From assembly GCA_025677825.1 (NCBI GenBank), contig JAIXMO010000085.1:1-64000 (forward strand): a DNA stretch of 64,000 nucleotides. Reading direction: 5' to 3'. The DNA is from Helicostylum pulchrum. Taxonomy: Eukaryota > Mucoromycota > Mucoromycetes > Mucorales > Mucoraceae. The notes beneath the pieces are model-generated. The model was not told where the DNA came from and searched no databases. It saw nothing but the letters and a program-made list of their open reading frames with translations. Numbering within the stretch: the stretch's first letter is position 1; every line of letters starts with the position of its first letter. The position numbers and the translations under genes were made by a program. Below, piece after piece: positions 1-13,055 of the stretch.

Positions 1-2495
1 ATTTATTTCTGTATCGCTTAAATCCAGCTTCAATAACTCTGTATCCTCAAATATTGCTTCAGTCTGATACAAAAAGTCCATTACATTTAATCTTTGCTCG
101 ACTACATTTCTAGTAAATGCTAAGCATTTCATTAAATCTTCAAGACTCTGCTCACAGCTCGTTTGTCTTGATTTTAAATGTTGTGGTAACTCTACTCGTG
201 ATATACTGTCTAAATATTGAAAATGATTTATCGTTTTGGTAAATTGATCTAAATCAAATGCAGCTACTTTTTTTTCAAACATTAAAAGTTGTTGTATAAT
301 GGCTTCCTTTTGCTTTTCTTTTTCCAAGAACTGTTCCCGCTTAGTTTTATTCTCAGTTGTTTCCCCTTCAAATGATTTCCAGCGAGCATCGAATTCGAGA
401 AAATTGTCCACCAGAGTTTTGGTCTCGTCTAACCAATCTATCGCCTTGATATACTCTTCTTCCCATGATACACGTTGAGTGAGTAGCTGTAAATCATAAC
501 TTTTTTTCCTCAGTGAATGCATTAACTTATCTAACGTGGTGAGTGTGGTAAGTGTAATTTCAATAGTTGTCGTGTCAGCCGGACTTAAATCTTTACCAGC
601 TCGACCAGAACCAGTGAGTGTTTTAACATGAGACCTCAGTCTTGCCATATCTTCTTCATTAAAAGAATCAATTTCTTTTTCTAATAATGAGTACGTAGCA
701 TTGAATTGTTGTACTTGATCATACGCTACAGATAACTCCAAAACCAACGGATCAGGTAACGTTATACTTTCCAATTTTTCAATATGAATCTTTATCCATT
801 GTTCAATTCTTTCCGCTTCAGCAAACCAAATTCGTACTTCTTCAACCCAATCTTTAACCAATAAATTTTTACTGGAAATCGATTCAAATTTTGTGAAATA
901 GCAGGTGTCTTGTGCTGGGTCCATTACGATCAAGTCGTTAAAATTAGTCTGTAAGGCTTCTACTAATCCAGTTGTCTTTTCCATGCGCGTTTCTAGTTCT
1001 TGAATATCGTAGTGTGTTGTAATTGACTTTAACATTTTGTTTTGTACAACATCTAATTCTTGTCGAATAGATATACACATACGGCCAAAAGCAAATCCTC
1101 TTCTAAAGTTGGATAAGCTAATATCTGATTTCTCAAATTCATCCAATACAGCTTGATGTAACTGAAATAGCTGAGTTTTAGGTATCACGACCAGAGGATC
1201 CTTCTCCCATTTAGAGTCTAATCCTTCAACATAATTTTGAAATAAGAAAAAATCACCATCTGTCAAAGTTTGAAATTCTGATTGTAATATTTTAAAGTTT
1301 CGATCATAGACTGCATAATCCTCTTCAGTAGCTTGTAATGGATGAACTACTCGAATCATTTGTTGCTGGTGTTGTTGAGATATGTCATCACCGCTTAAGA
1401 TGCTGCTACTCTCATAGTATCTTGAAGTTGACACGGTTGTACTATCATCAGTCAAAGAATAATCTAGTGAGCCTACAGAGGATGATAATCGTCTCGTTGG
1501 TATATTTGATAATAATCGATTATTCAAATTGTTCAACTTTTCAGAAAGAATCGAAACCCTTGATTCAAAGTATTCCAAATCATTTGGAAAATTTGATACA
1601 CTATCGCCATATTTCAATAATGTAGTTTTAGTAATATTCAATTTCTGTAAACTGAAAGTAGAAGTAAAGGTGGTTACGCTGCTGTTTTTGAATCGTTCTA
1701 TATCTTTATGTCTTTGTACTATCTTTTCTTTTGTTGGATAAAAGAGACTAGGTACTAGCTCTACAAGATATGCAATAATAATTGATTCATCCAGTTCATC
1801 GTCCAATAATGGATCAAATAAAACAGGAACATGATAGTTTTCTGATATCATTTGTAAAGCAGTTGACAGATGATTTTGTTGATGAAACAGGTCAGGTACA
1901 ATGTGTGGATTATGGTAGTGAATAATAGCTAATAAATATATTCCAGTTTTCCATGATGGGAGTGTAAAATCGGTTAAAGGCGGTATTAAAGATGCATTAA
2001 CGTAGTCTGATAATATAAAGCTCGACCATGAAAATAAAACAATTTTGACATCTTGTAAATTGTTGGGTATAAATTGAGGATTCTATATATTAACACAAGG
2101 GTTAATTATGTTGTACGGCATATAAATTTAATTTTGTGCATTACATGAAACGTAAAAGATAATTCTTTGTTCTGTAATATTGTGTGTGCGATAGTAAACG
2201 CTTGATATTGTGTCTGGACAATACTTAAAACCGCCAAAATTTGATCTTCATCGCCATTTAAATAAGCTGAAATATCAATTACATTTTTGGGTAATAGTGA
2301 ACAGACGGGTATTGTTGAACTAATTTCATTCAATAATAAAGGGATATCATTATTTAACAACTTAAAGTCTGTATTGTTAAATATTGACTGAACAAATAAG
2401 ACGAGTGTTTCTGTCTCTTTAAACTGTTCTATACTCGCAATGTTGAAATAAAGATTAACCCAATTGAATAAACTAGATTGTTGAAATAGTGTCAT
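1..2495 (-). CDS. Divergent calponin-homology / spectrin-like cytoskeletal protein (3' end outside window)
   Basis: Model: exon 1 2495..2145, intron 2083..2144, exon 2 2082..1, phase 0 and open to the window edge, giving 811 residues so far. The first ~200 residues look like two divergent CH (actin-binding) domains: residues 1-117 begin TLFQQSSLFNWVNLYF, and a second unit has the CH-like WKTGIYLLAIIHYHNP. Then come a Ser/Thr-rich linker and several hundred residues of charged helical sequence with regularly placed Trp (KDWVEEVRIWFAEAERI, WLDETKTLVDNF), as in spectrin repeats. The family inference is an actin-crosslinking or spectraplakin-like protein of the cell cortex. The C-terminus is missing, so an EF-hand or GAS2 end cannot be checked. 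CH assignment is by pattern only; the helical repeat part is firmer. Confidence 0.65.
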
Positions 2496-4972
2496 TTAGT
2501 GTGCCATAAAAAAAAAAGAGTAGAGAAGAAAAAAAAAAGAGCGCCATAATAGTGATATGCAGAACTAGGTTTTCCGAATACTGTGCCACGAATCTCTTGT
2601 TGCAACACGTTCTTTCAATCTAATTTTCCAAACCCGAACGTGCGAGGTAGCTTTTAAGTGTTTACCATCATGTGACATATTATGTGACATGATCGTAATA
2701 AATACGGTCAGTTTTAATATTCAAGATATTACATCTTTTTTCAGTGTAAAGCTATGATTGTATCTGCAAAAGAAAATAATTAATAACTAGGGTATTTCCC
2801 ATGATGTACAAGAATAACCAACTAGACCTAAATTTAAATCCCACTCATACCACAAAGAAAAAAGAGTATAATGTTGACGCTCTCACGTCTCTATATTCAA
2901 TCTGACTATTTTTCAGTATCTGGCGCCGATACCTATGCATATATATGTTTGAGCCCATGGTACCTGCATGTACATTACATATATCTTTCCTTGTCAAAAT
3001 GATTGATCTGGGTACTACCAGTACTACCATTAGTCGGACTTGATGTCATTTCAAATTGATTTATACTTAAATGACAGTGGAACGGTCCGAAAAAAACAAA
3101 CTATAAAGCTTATTATATATTAGGAGAGCGTCACTTTTAATATATTTGTGAAAAAAAAAAAAAGAAAACTACCTAAATGCCTTGTATTCGTTGCTACCAA
3201 GCCTGGTTCTATTAGTCTTTTTTTTAAAAAAAGAAAGCGACATCATCAGTTCTAAACCAATCTATTTTTTTGTGCGATGAACCTTTTTGGTTGAAGGTAT
3301 ACCAATGACTTGGCGTACTCTGCTTATTTGAAGGAAACTTTAATTTTCAGATTTTTTATATCTAACGCGTCTGTATGAATTTAACAATATACGGCCTACA
3401 TGTCTTTTCCAGTAAACTTTGGTGGTCTTCCGTAATAACTATAGAGCTATTTAAAGTGTCCTGAAAATAATACCACCCTCTTATGGCAACTAATAAAGAA
3501 TAAAGGACGCAAAAAAATACAAATGCGTATACTTTGTAGCTAAATCACAACGATTGTACTACATAAAATAGAACAAAAGAAATCCCATACTTCGCAGTAG
3601 CATTAATAAAATCTTCATTTAAAGATGTCGAGTTAGCAATTTCAGGTTTTCTGACAAAATAGTGTCGAGGCTTTCGTTTTTTTACGGGAAAAACGTAAAA
3701 TTCGGATGCATGTCTTTTAATACAATATAAAACGTGCTGATCATGTTTTATTTCATTATATTTTAACTTGGGATCATGCCCGGCATTTTTTATGATCATT
3801 GTAATTTACATGTGTTGTGTCTGTGCAATCTAATGGTCACGTAATAGACCCGTTTTCCGATATAATATTAGTAATTTACTCCAAAATGAGCATAGATATA
3901 TATTTTTAAGTGTACATCATGCTTCTGACTACTTTTTTTTAGCATATACGTAGTATTACGTAATGCAGCAATGGACTCGTAATGGTTTTCCCGAAGTAAA
4001 TATTATGCTTTAAGTACTTTTAAGGGCACGGATAATACTTGTATCAAACTGAAAGAGCTCTGATGCTACTATATCGTCTGTCTATTTACAGAAACAACTA
4101 TCTATCTACTTGGAATCCGATGGTAATTTTTCGAAGCTTTTATTTAACTTGTTTTTATGTAGTAATGAATGCTTTCGTAAGTAAAGCTTAAATTTGCTAT
4201 CGAAGCTTTTAATATTTTGTTTCATAAAATTAAGCATTTTTATTTGCTATTGATTTTTTTTATCCGCAAACAATAACGAATGTTTGCTTCTTGCTCTATG
4301 AGCTAATTTTCTTGTTTGGTGTAAAGAAGTTGAGTTTTTAAATGTTACGAAAAAAAGGTACGAGAAATTAAAAGCCAATTCTAGTTTATTTAAAGACGAC
4401 AAATATACGTAATGTATCTCATTTAAAGAGCATTAGCTCATCATATAGTTTAATTCGGGTCTATAAAGGTTTTGGTTGAGGCAACAAGTTCGTATTACTT
4501 ACAACTAGAAAAAAAAACAATCGTCTATTCTCTAGTAATAGAGAAGCTTTCTGTCTCTTTTTTTAATACTGCTAGAACTCTTTGAAAACGCCAAACACAC
4601 ATTTATTACAAGTATTCAAATAAAAAAGATTATCTTTATGCATATGATATAAAAAAAGGACCTATACCTTTTTTTCGATAAACCCGTAGAAATCCGTTTT
4701 TTTTGTTACTTTTTCAAAACGTACCTCATAAATAAATGAGCTAATATGGTTGGACTAGAAAATAGTTGGGGGTGGCGCTGTACCTATTACCACAACAAAT
4801 TACGCACCTCTTCTTCAATACACAAAAAAAAAAAAAAAAAAACCCGATGAGCGATGAGAGTACCTGTCACAAACAGACTTTTTATGCTTATAAAAAGATC
4901 CCAGTATCTTCCACACTTTTTTTTTGTTTTTTGTTTTTTTTCACATATAGTTTTACATAAAACAAGTACACC
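2496..4972. other. Intergenic region, no supported gene
   Basis: About 2.5 kb of AT-rich DNA between the divergently transcribed CH-protein gene and glutamate decarboxylase, so it should hold both promoters. Many poly-A/T runs are present, including 18 A around 4825-4842. Short open frames occur, the longest an 84-codon one at 3545..3799 on the minus strand, but none has a recognisable domain or splice partner. Confidence 0.6.
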
Positions 4973-7241
4973 ATGGTCTTTCTCTCTAACGCAGTTTCCA
5001 ACGGTAAGTTCAATTTATGAAAATGGTGTATACTCAGTCTGTAATATTAACAATTACATTGATAAGATCGTATTAACAAATCAAATGAGAGTGGTAACTT
5101 GCATCATGATACAGTTAGCACTATCGTTTATGGTTCTCGATGGGCTTCCCAGGATATCCCAAGGTGTGTAACTATTTACCTTTTTTGTTTTGTTATTGTT
5201 GCTGTTTATCCCTCAATCTTTCTAACAAAATCTCAATTTCAATCCCCATAGATTTGAATTGCCAGAGGTAAGTACATTATTATTAAATAAAAATGCATAA
5301 AAATGCATAAAAGTGGCTAAAAACTTATTTGTGTTACGCGTTATAGGAGGAGATGCCATCCAGTAAGTTATAAAAGCTCCGAGTTACCCCTAATAGAAAG
5401 AAGCGATCTCTTTTTTTTTGTCACTCTTTCCTCATTTTAATCGTCTGATCTAACTTTTTTTTAAAAAAAAATAGGTGTTGCTTACAGGCTAATTAAGGAT
5501 GACTTGGCTGTAAGTGAATATTAGCCGAGATATGACCAAATGCTTACTCTATTTATTTTCATATACAGCTTGACGGAAACCCCGCACTCAACCTTGCTAC
5601 CTTTGTAACTACTTATATGGAAGATGAGGCCGAAAAATTGATGGCTGAAAACCTTTCAAAGAATTTTATTGATTATGAAGAGTACCCACAAAGCGTTGAA
5701 CTTAATGTAAGTAGAAAAAAAAACCTTAAATTATCGTGTCACGAGATAAGCAAATATATAAATAATGTTATCTATTAGAACCGATGTGTAAACATGCTTG
5801 CTCGTCTCTTCAATGCTCCTATGCACAGCGAAGACGCAGAAGCAATTGGTTGCTCTACTGTAGGCTCTTCCGAAGCCATTATTCTCGCTACTTTAGCCAT
5901 GAAGCGTCGCTGGCAAAACGCAAGAAAAGAAAAGGGCTTATCTACTGAGAACCCTAACCTAGTTTTAGGTGCCAATTGCCAAGTCGCTTGGCACAAGGCC
6001 ACGCGTTATCTCGAAATCGAATCTCGCGAAGTTGGGTGTACCGAGGAATTACTTTACATGGACCCTCATAAGGCTGTGGACCTCGTCGATGAGAACACTA
6101 TTGGTGTTTGTGCTATTTTGGGCTCAACAGTAAGTGAAAGTTCTATTTAGCAAAGTAAAAAAAAAATATATGCATATATATTAAAAAATAAATCATTTTA
6201 GTACACTGGTCATTATGAAGATGTTCAAACTTTAAATACTCTCTTGGAAGCAAAGAACAATGCCAACGAATGGGATGTTGGAATCCATGTTGATGCTGCC
6301 AGGTACATGTTTATTTAATCATTACGTACATACATTACCATAAACTAACTCGCAAAAAAACCATTATAGTGGTGGTTTTGTTGCTCCCTTCATTGCCCCT
6401 GACTTGGAATGGGATTTCCGTCTCAGTCGTGTCGTTTCAATCAACGTTTCTGGCCATAAATATGGTATGACTTACGCTGGTATCGGTTGGGCCTTATGGA
6501 GAAGTCCTGAATACTTACCAAAGTCTTTGATTTTCAATATCAATTATCTCGGAAGTGATCAAGCTTCTTTCACTCTCAACTTCAGCAAAGGTGCTGCTCA
6601 CGTTATTGCTCAATACTATGTTATGATTCGTCTGGGCCGTACTGGTTTCACTAAAATTATGAGAAATTTGACTGATACCGCTGATCACTTGGCTGATAAG
6701 TTGAAGAATACCGGTCGTTTCGAAATTATGAGCGAAGGAGGAGGTCGTGGGTTACCTTTAGTTGCCTTTAGATTAAAAGAAAAGCACATTTATAATGAGG
6801 TACTGTACTTTATATCATACGGACCCCAGATATTTGAACTAATTTTTTTAATATATAGTTTGATATCTCTTCTAAGTTACGTGAACGTGGTTGGATTGTA
6901 CCGGCTTATACTATGGCACCTAACGTTGAAAAGATCAAGATGTTGCGTGTAGTTGTTCGTGAAGATTTCTCCAGATCTCGTTGTGAAATTTTGGTTAGAG
7001 ACATTGTTGCTGCTCTCCACTTTTTAGATTTTGCTGATGATATCCAAATCGAAAAGAGACGGTAAAGCTTTTTCTTTGTATAGAACGGAATATAAATTAA
7101 CTTTATTACAATAGTGAAAACCATGTCAAACATGCTCACAGTGCTCTCCATTCTCGTAACCCAAGTAAATTCTTTTCAAAGGAAGAAGAGGAAGAACTTC
7201 AAGGCGAAGAAAAGAAGACTGCATCTCACGGCATTTGCTAA
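4973..7241 (+). CDS. GAD1: Glutamate decarboxylase (PLP-dependent)
   Basis: Converts L-glutamate to GABA and CO2 in the cytosol, the entry to the GABA shunt. Eleven exons: 4973..5003, 5067..5163, 5252..5267, 5347..5362, 5475..5509, 5569..5706, 5779..6129, 6202..6302, 6370..6799, 6859..7061, 7115..7241; every junction keeps frame, giving 514 residues. The N-terminus reads [18 protein letters not shown] and then [13 protein letters not shown], both typical of group II GADs. The PLP-binding lysine is K292 in [26 protein letters not shown] and the cofactor aspartate in HVDAASGG are present. The protein ends in HGIC. Two 16-nt micro-exons make naive gene calling likely to fail here. No long plant-type calmodulin-binding tail is seen. 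Confidence 0.95.
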
Positions 7242-7278
7242 AATAAATATTTATTTATAATATAATATATTTGTACTT

Positions 7279-8628
<1,350 letters not shown>

Positions 8629-9199
8629 GGTTCCTGTAAAATTATGTGAAGCGGTAAAGAGAAAAGGTGTATATATAGATTTCACACTTGAAGTCCAGAC
8701 AAATTGACTTTTGGCGAATAGCGTCGCACTACGGATCCTCAGACGAAATCAGATACGAAGTCTTTTTTTTTCCTTTTAAAAATGAATTCGTATATAAAAT
8801 GTGTACGTCTTTCAAAAGAAATCTTCCTAAGATATGGTGGTGTCGATGCAAATGGATATGGTTCGCCTAAATCTGGAGCTGCCACTACGAATAAAAGACA
8901 ATCGTACCTTTTTTAATCGACCGTGTATCTTAAAAATAGGGGTAATAAATAATGATGTCAGTATTAATGTTGTATCTCTAAAAACTTTGCAATGTTTGCG
9001 AAAATAAAGATGAACAAAGATGAATAACGTATAATATGCACAGCTAATAAAAAGACTTTAATTTAATAAATTATAGAGGTAGTTTTGTGTATCTTCTGCA
9101 ATTTTTTTTGTTTGCTTTTGTCAAATAGGATGCTGTTTCTTGACCTAGGGCTCATTTTTACCTTGTTAGATACAGCTCTTTTGAGCTTGTCCACCTGCT
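8629..9199. other. Intergenic region upstream of the zinc transporter
   Basis: Holds the transporter promoter and the left flank of the repeat island. A partial copy of the recurring motif, GACCGTGTATC, lies at 8919..8929. No coding region is supported. Confidence 0.5.
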
Positions 9200-9540
9200 C
9201 CTCTGATTTCAAAAAACGTTCAACTTCTTTGGTGGAAGGGCTTGGACTTACGCCAATGAATGTTGAGGTTAAAAAAGTGAAAATCATGTACGTTTATCTA
9301 CATTAATCAACTGCCAAGTATCAGAACTATGAAGACATTAATCCGTAATTTAACTTTCCCATCATGGACCCTCCTAACAAGCCAGTAATTTTACCTGATC
9401 CGGATTTAAACATTCAATTAGAGAAGAGTAAATTCACGTATTTTGCGTCAGTACTTGGCCCTTTTGTAAAACTTAGTTCGGACGCGACACAAAAGCTTGA
9501 AAGTGAACGATTTCAAAAAATTGTCAACCTTTTTTCTGGA
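9200..9540 (+). repeat. Left arm of 341-bp inverted duplication
   Basis: Nearly identical, in reverse complement, to 10065..10405; I count only about three to five differences by eye. It contains an open frame starting MDPPNKPVILPDPDLNIQ at 9364 and, upstream, a frame containing STSLVEGLGL that is the tail of the finger gene at 10299..10815. The arm ends abruptly at TTTTTTCTGGA, after which the two copies are unrelated. The copy direction suggests this arm is a secondary insertion of sequence from the right arm, which lies next to the rest of the finger gene. Confidence 0.9.
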
Positions 9541-10064
9541 GAAATCTTATCCACTGGGCAATTTTCGCTTCTTATTCTACCCGCTGAAATCTACCCCCAT
9601 AACGGGTTCGAAGACTCACACCTCGAAAAGTCAGGTAACTCTTTTCCCTAAGAATTAGAGAGTTACCAAAGAAAATACAAACAGCTTAAAGTATGTATTG
9701 TCGAAGAATCAGAAGGAGGGGGGGGGGGGGGCTATTAAAAAGCTCGACATAGGAACCAAATATTATAATATTTGGTTCCAAGCCGTCTTTTGCTACACCG
9801 CAACACCCCAGATGCCACGAAATATTGCAAACCATGGATCTTAACTCTTCCTGTTTATTTTTTCAACAAAAAAAATCGACGACTTTGATAGTCGGGTTGC
9901 TTTTGAGTGTAACCGCGGCCTTAAAAAACTTGAAGATGCAATAGGAATCCAACAAGGAACGCAAAAAACGTGCAATTTCTTCATTTGCAATGCCTCTAAT
10001 TGAGTCAAACCCGCTGTCTTCGAGTTGACGAGGAAGAACATCATTTACGTCAGCGTATTCTGTG
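9541..10064. other. Spacer between inverted arms, with G tract and palindrome
   Basis: A 524-bp spacer. It holds an uninterrupted run of about 14 G near 9718-9731, a perfect palindrome at 9752..9779, and on the minus strand an open frame (10108..9863) reading ADVNDVLPRQLEDSGFDSI. That frame is not recognised; it may be the continuation of the frame in the right arm after a frameshift or small intron. Confidence 0.6.
9752..9779. repeat. Perfect 28-bp palindrome
   Basis: Half-site GGAACCAAATATTA is followed directly by its exact reverse complement with no spacer. It can form a 14-bp hairpin or cruciform and sits about 20 bp downstream of the poly-G tract inside the inverted-repeat spacer. Confidence 0.95.
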
Positions 10065-10405
10065 TCCAGAAAAAAGGTTGACAATTTTTTGAAATCGTTC
10101 ACTTTCAAGCTTTTGTGTCGCGTCCGAACTAAGTTTTACAAAAGGGCCAAGTACTGACGCAAAATACGTGAATTTACTCTTCTCTAATTGAATGTTTAAA
10201 TCCGGATCAGGTAAAATTACTGGCTTGTTAGGAGGGTCCATGATGGGAAAGTTAAATTACGGATTAATGTCTTCATAGTTCTGATACTTGGCAGTTGATT
10301 AATGTAGATAAACGTACATGATTTTCACTTTTTTAACCTCAACATTCATTGGCGCAAGTCCAAGTCCTTCCACCAAAGAAGTTGAGCGTTTTTTGAAATC
10401 AGAGG
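10065..10405 (-). repeat. Right arm of 341-bp inverted duplication
   Basis: Reverse-complement partner of 9200..9540. On the minus strand it encodes the tail of the C2H2 gene and then a frame starting MDPPNKPVILPDPDLNIQ at 10241. Because the neighbouring finger gene runs into this arm without a break, this copy is probably the source copy. Confidence 0.9.
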
Positions 10406-10815
10406 GGCTGTCAAAAAATACTTCTTCGCATGCTTTTTGATTGATAAATTGGTCTTTTCTTTTTAGAGGATTTTTAATGCTTGTTACCTCTGCACTGGGA
10501 TGATTTCTTTTCAAATGCTGCTTCAAGAGTACTAAACCACGAACTGCAATGTTACAGATTGCGCAGTTGAACTTTCCTTCGCTGTTTGCATTGATGGTTA
10601 GGATAACTACGCATGAAAACGTAAAATTTAGTTTTTAATTAAGAATAATATCAAAGAAGAATATACTTACTGCCATGGTCCTTCACTGTCACCACGTCAT
10701 GATGAGCATCATATTTACTAGTACGTTTTTTGCCGCTAGTGTCAAACTCGGTCCCATATATTTCACAAGAGTACCTACCGTGTACTTTAGGATCGCTTTG
10801 TTTTTTCCCACTCAT
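10299..10815 (-). CDS. Small C2H2 zinc-finger protein, repeat-associated
   Basis: Exons 10815..10671 and 10606..10299, phase 1 junction, 150 residues. Near residue 59 comes a clear finger, FNCAICNIAVRG followed by LLKQHLKRNH, spaced C-x2-C-x12-H-x4-H; an earlier Cys/His stretch (YSCEIYG ... DAHHDVV) could be a decayed second finger. The last ~35 residues are encoded inside the right inverted arm and are duplicated at 9200..9540. Such a finger could be the DNA-binding end of a transposase (BED/C2H2 type), but no catalytic domain follows, so this is either a truncated element gene or a domesticated fragment. Function unknown. Confidence 0.5.
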
Positions 10816-11484
10816 TTAATGTTGTCAAACAAAGTTCTGAGTTACTTCCTGTGAATGGATCTACAAACAAAATGAGATCAGGGATCATTATTTGGCTAGT
10901 TTGGCTATATGACAGGACACAAAAGTTATACTTACAGTACACGACTATCAGATAAATGCTTGCACATTTGTGCACCTACTATCGATTTTAGGCGGTATTC
11001 TCGTAATAATGATGTCATATTGATGTTAGAATAGGTGGCGTTTGACTTTTTCTTGTGAACACCCGTTCTGTTTATTTTGAAGTTGTTCTTTTTAAACAAG
11101 AGGAATTTCTTAGTACGCGGTCAGAAAGAAAGTGCGGCGTAATGCTTTGGAGAAATTCTTGATGCACAGTCAATTTACACGATCGATTAAAAAGGTGTGC
11201 CATATTACTTTTCATTTACCTTTACAGATAACCATTACTCTAAGAAGAACCATATCGGTTCGTACAAACATAAAATAAAATAAAAACCAAGACATGAAAA
11301 CAAAGCAAAATAGTAAGAGAAGAAGAAAGAAGAAAAAATATACCTGCTGAAAAAAAAAAAAAGATAAATACTTGTGATAAAATAAGGCGTCTATTTAACG
11401 ATGTAATCTATTTATTACTCGTTTCATGTGATTCCTTTTTATGCGGAAAAAGTAATAAAATACGTCCCACTTTTTTGGATCGAC

Positions 11485-11506
11485 CGTGCAAATAGAACCG
11501 TGTATC
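11485..11506 (+). repeat. Recurring motif copy 1
   Basis: CGTGCAAATAGAAC followed by CGTGTATC. It is preceded by ATACGTCCCAC, a flank also found ahead of the copy at 33650. Role unknown: promoter element or short repeat-family remnant. Confidence 0.5.
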
Positions 11507-11535
11507 AAAGCAATACGCCACACTTTCTTTCTGAA

Positions 11536-11556
11536 CGTGTAAATAGAACGCGTACC
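11536..11556 (+). repeat. Recurring motif copy 2
   Basis: CGTGTAAATAGAAC followed by GCGTACC, 51 bp downstream of copy 1 in the same orientation. Confidence 0.5.
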
Positions 11557-11708
11557 AAGAAATTCCCTTTAAACGAATACGTACCTTTTGCTCGGATTCT
11601 ATTTTTCCATCCAAAATAGCATTTTCTAAATTTGGATGATGAAGTGGCTTATGTTTCGGGTTTAGGAAAAAAAAAAAGATTTACCTGCCTTTTTTTCAGT
11701 TTGTTACT

Positions 11709-12865
11709 ATGAGCCAACAAGACGATCTCAGTAATTCCTTACAGGAACTTTCACTCAATAAAGAAGAACCCGTTATTAAAAAGACCAAGGCTAGCTATGA
11801 TAAAGTAGCTTTAAGAGAACGTTGGAATATTCTTGGTAAAGAAGCCGAACAAAGTAAGTTAAAAAAAAAGACGTGAAAAAAAAGTATGGCAGGAGTGAAA
11901 AAAAAAAATTAAAGTTTCTATAAAGGTATATTGTCTATGATCCGTAAAGCTTGTATGGGTGCTTTTGCACGTAAAGATTTTTTCAAGATTTTACAGTTAA
12001 TTAAAGCAAGCTTCGTACAACGTGATTATGAAGGTATCTTTACAGACGCAATCAACTTGGAAATATATACAGCAGCCTATGTACCTGGCCGAGCACTTTG
12101 TTACTTTGAAATCTTTTGTAGACCTCAATTATTGAAATTTTTAACACGACCTAGTCAGATTTACTGTGTCGGTTCTGGTTCGGGATCAGAGTTAGCTGCA
12201 ATTGCAGCTGCTATGACTCGAGTACCGGCTGAGCGTCAACGAGTTAATTTAGTTATGCAAGATATTGGAGAGTATGAATCTGTCTTGACGTCGTTTGAAA
12301 ATACAATTAGAGACAAATGGTTGTTGACACCTGAACAATTAACTTGTACCTATGAGAAAGGGGATATATTGGAAGCAAATGAACATACAGATAAGAGATT
12401 CGCTGAATCAGATTTAATTACATTTATGTTTGTCATGAATGAATTGTTTGTGAAAAAGGCACCTTCTATGGATTTAATACAAAGATTAGTAAAAAATATG
12501 AAAAAAGGAGCACATTTATTGGTAAAAAAAAAAAAAAATTATTTATGGTGCGTGTGAAATCGTATATACTAATCCTATATATCTTTTTCGTAGGTGGTGG
12601 AATCTGCTGGCTCGTTTTCTCACCTTAAAGTGGGAAATAAGACGTATATGGTATATATGCTTTTAGATGCTATTAAAGATTTGGAAGTCGTGGTTGCAGA
12701 GGATTCACGCTGGTATAGGTAAGATAGTGTATATTTTTTTTAAGAAAAAGAAAAACGTTGTGCTAAAATAATACTTTCTTTTTAAAAAGACGTTCTGATG
12801 ACTTGAAATATCCTATTGATGTTCAAAATATGAGATACTTTATTCGCTTGTACAAAAAGAAATAA
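11709..12865 (+). CDS. SAM-dependent 25S rRNA methyltransferase, BMT6-like (DUF3115 family)
   Basis: Exons 11709..11853, 11926..12521, 12594..12718, 12790..12865, 313 residues. The Rossmann SAM-binding loop is YCVGSGSGSELAA; an acidic turn follows (QDIGEYESVL) and a later strand FMFVMNELF. Upstream, AAYVPGRALCYFEIF matches the conserved front end of the yeast YLR063W (Bmt6) family, which makes m3U in the large-subunit rRNA. Assignment to Bmt6 rather than a related methyltransferase rests on overall resemblance, so the specific base is inference. Nucleolar location would be expected. It reads toward the Mpv17-family gene, 190 bp downstream. Confidence 0.7.
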
Positions 12866-13055
12866 AAGATTAGTGTAACATATATATTTTTTTTCACACA
12901 TTACCCGCTTTTTGCTCCGATTAACAATGGGGGTATATTTATTTTTTCAAATATATATTATATTAGCTTAGATAACATGAGTTCTTTTTTTTTAAAGTTT
13001 TTTTTTCTTCTTTCTTCTTTACTTTTTTCTGTTTTTCCTTTGTATACCTTATATT

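Larger units (their letters stand above)
10816..11708. other. Intergenic region with recurring short motifs
   Basis: Upstream of the BMT6-like gene. Apart from two copies of a CGTG/AAATAGAAC motif, nothing coding is supported; overlapping short open frames on both strands at 11408..11619 have no protein character. Confidence 0.5.

Noticed and set aside
3545..3799. 84-codon minus-strand ATG frame
   Set aside because: No domain, no splice partners, low-complexity surroundings; length is compatible with chance in AT-rich DNA.
8629..8685. Upstream extension of the zinc transporter
   Set aside because: The frame is open but contains no ATG, only GTG; the first ATG at 8628 gives a normal ZnT7-like start.
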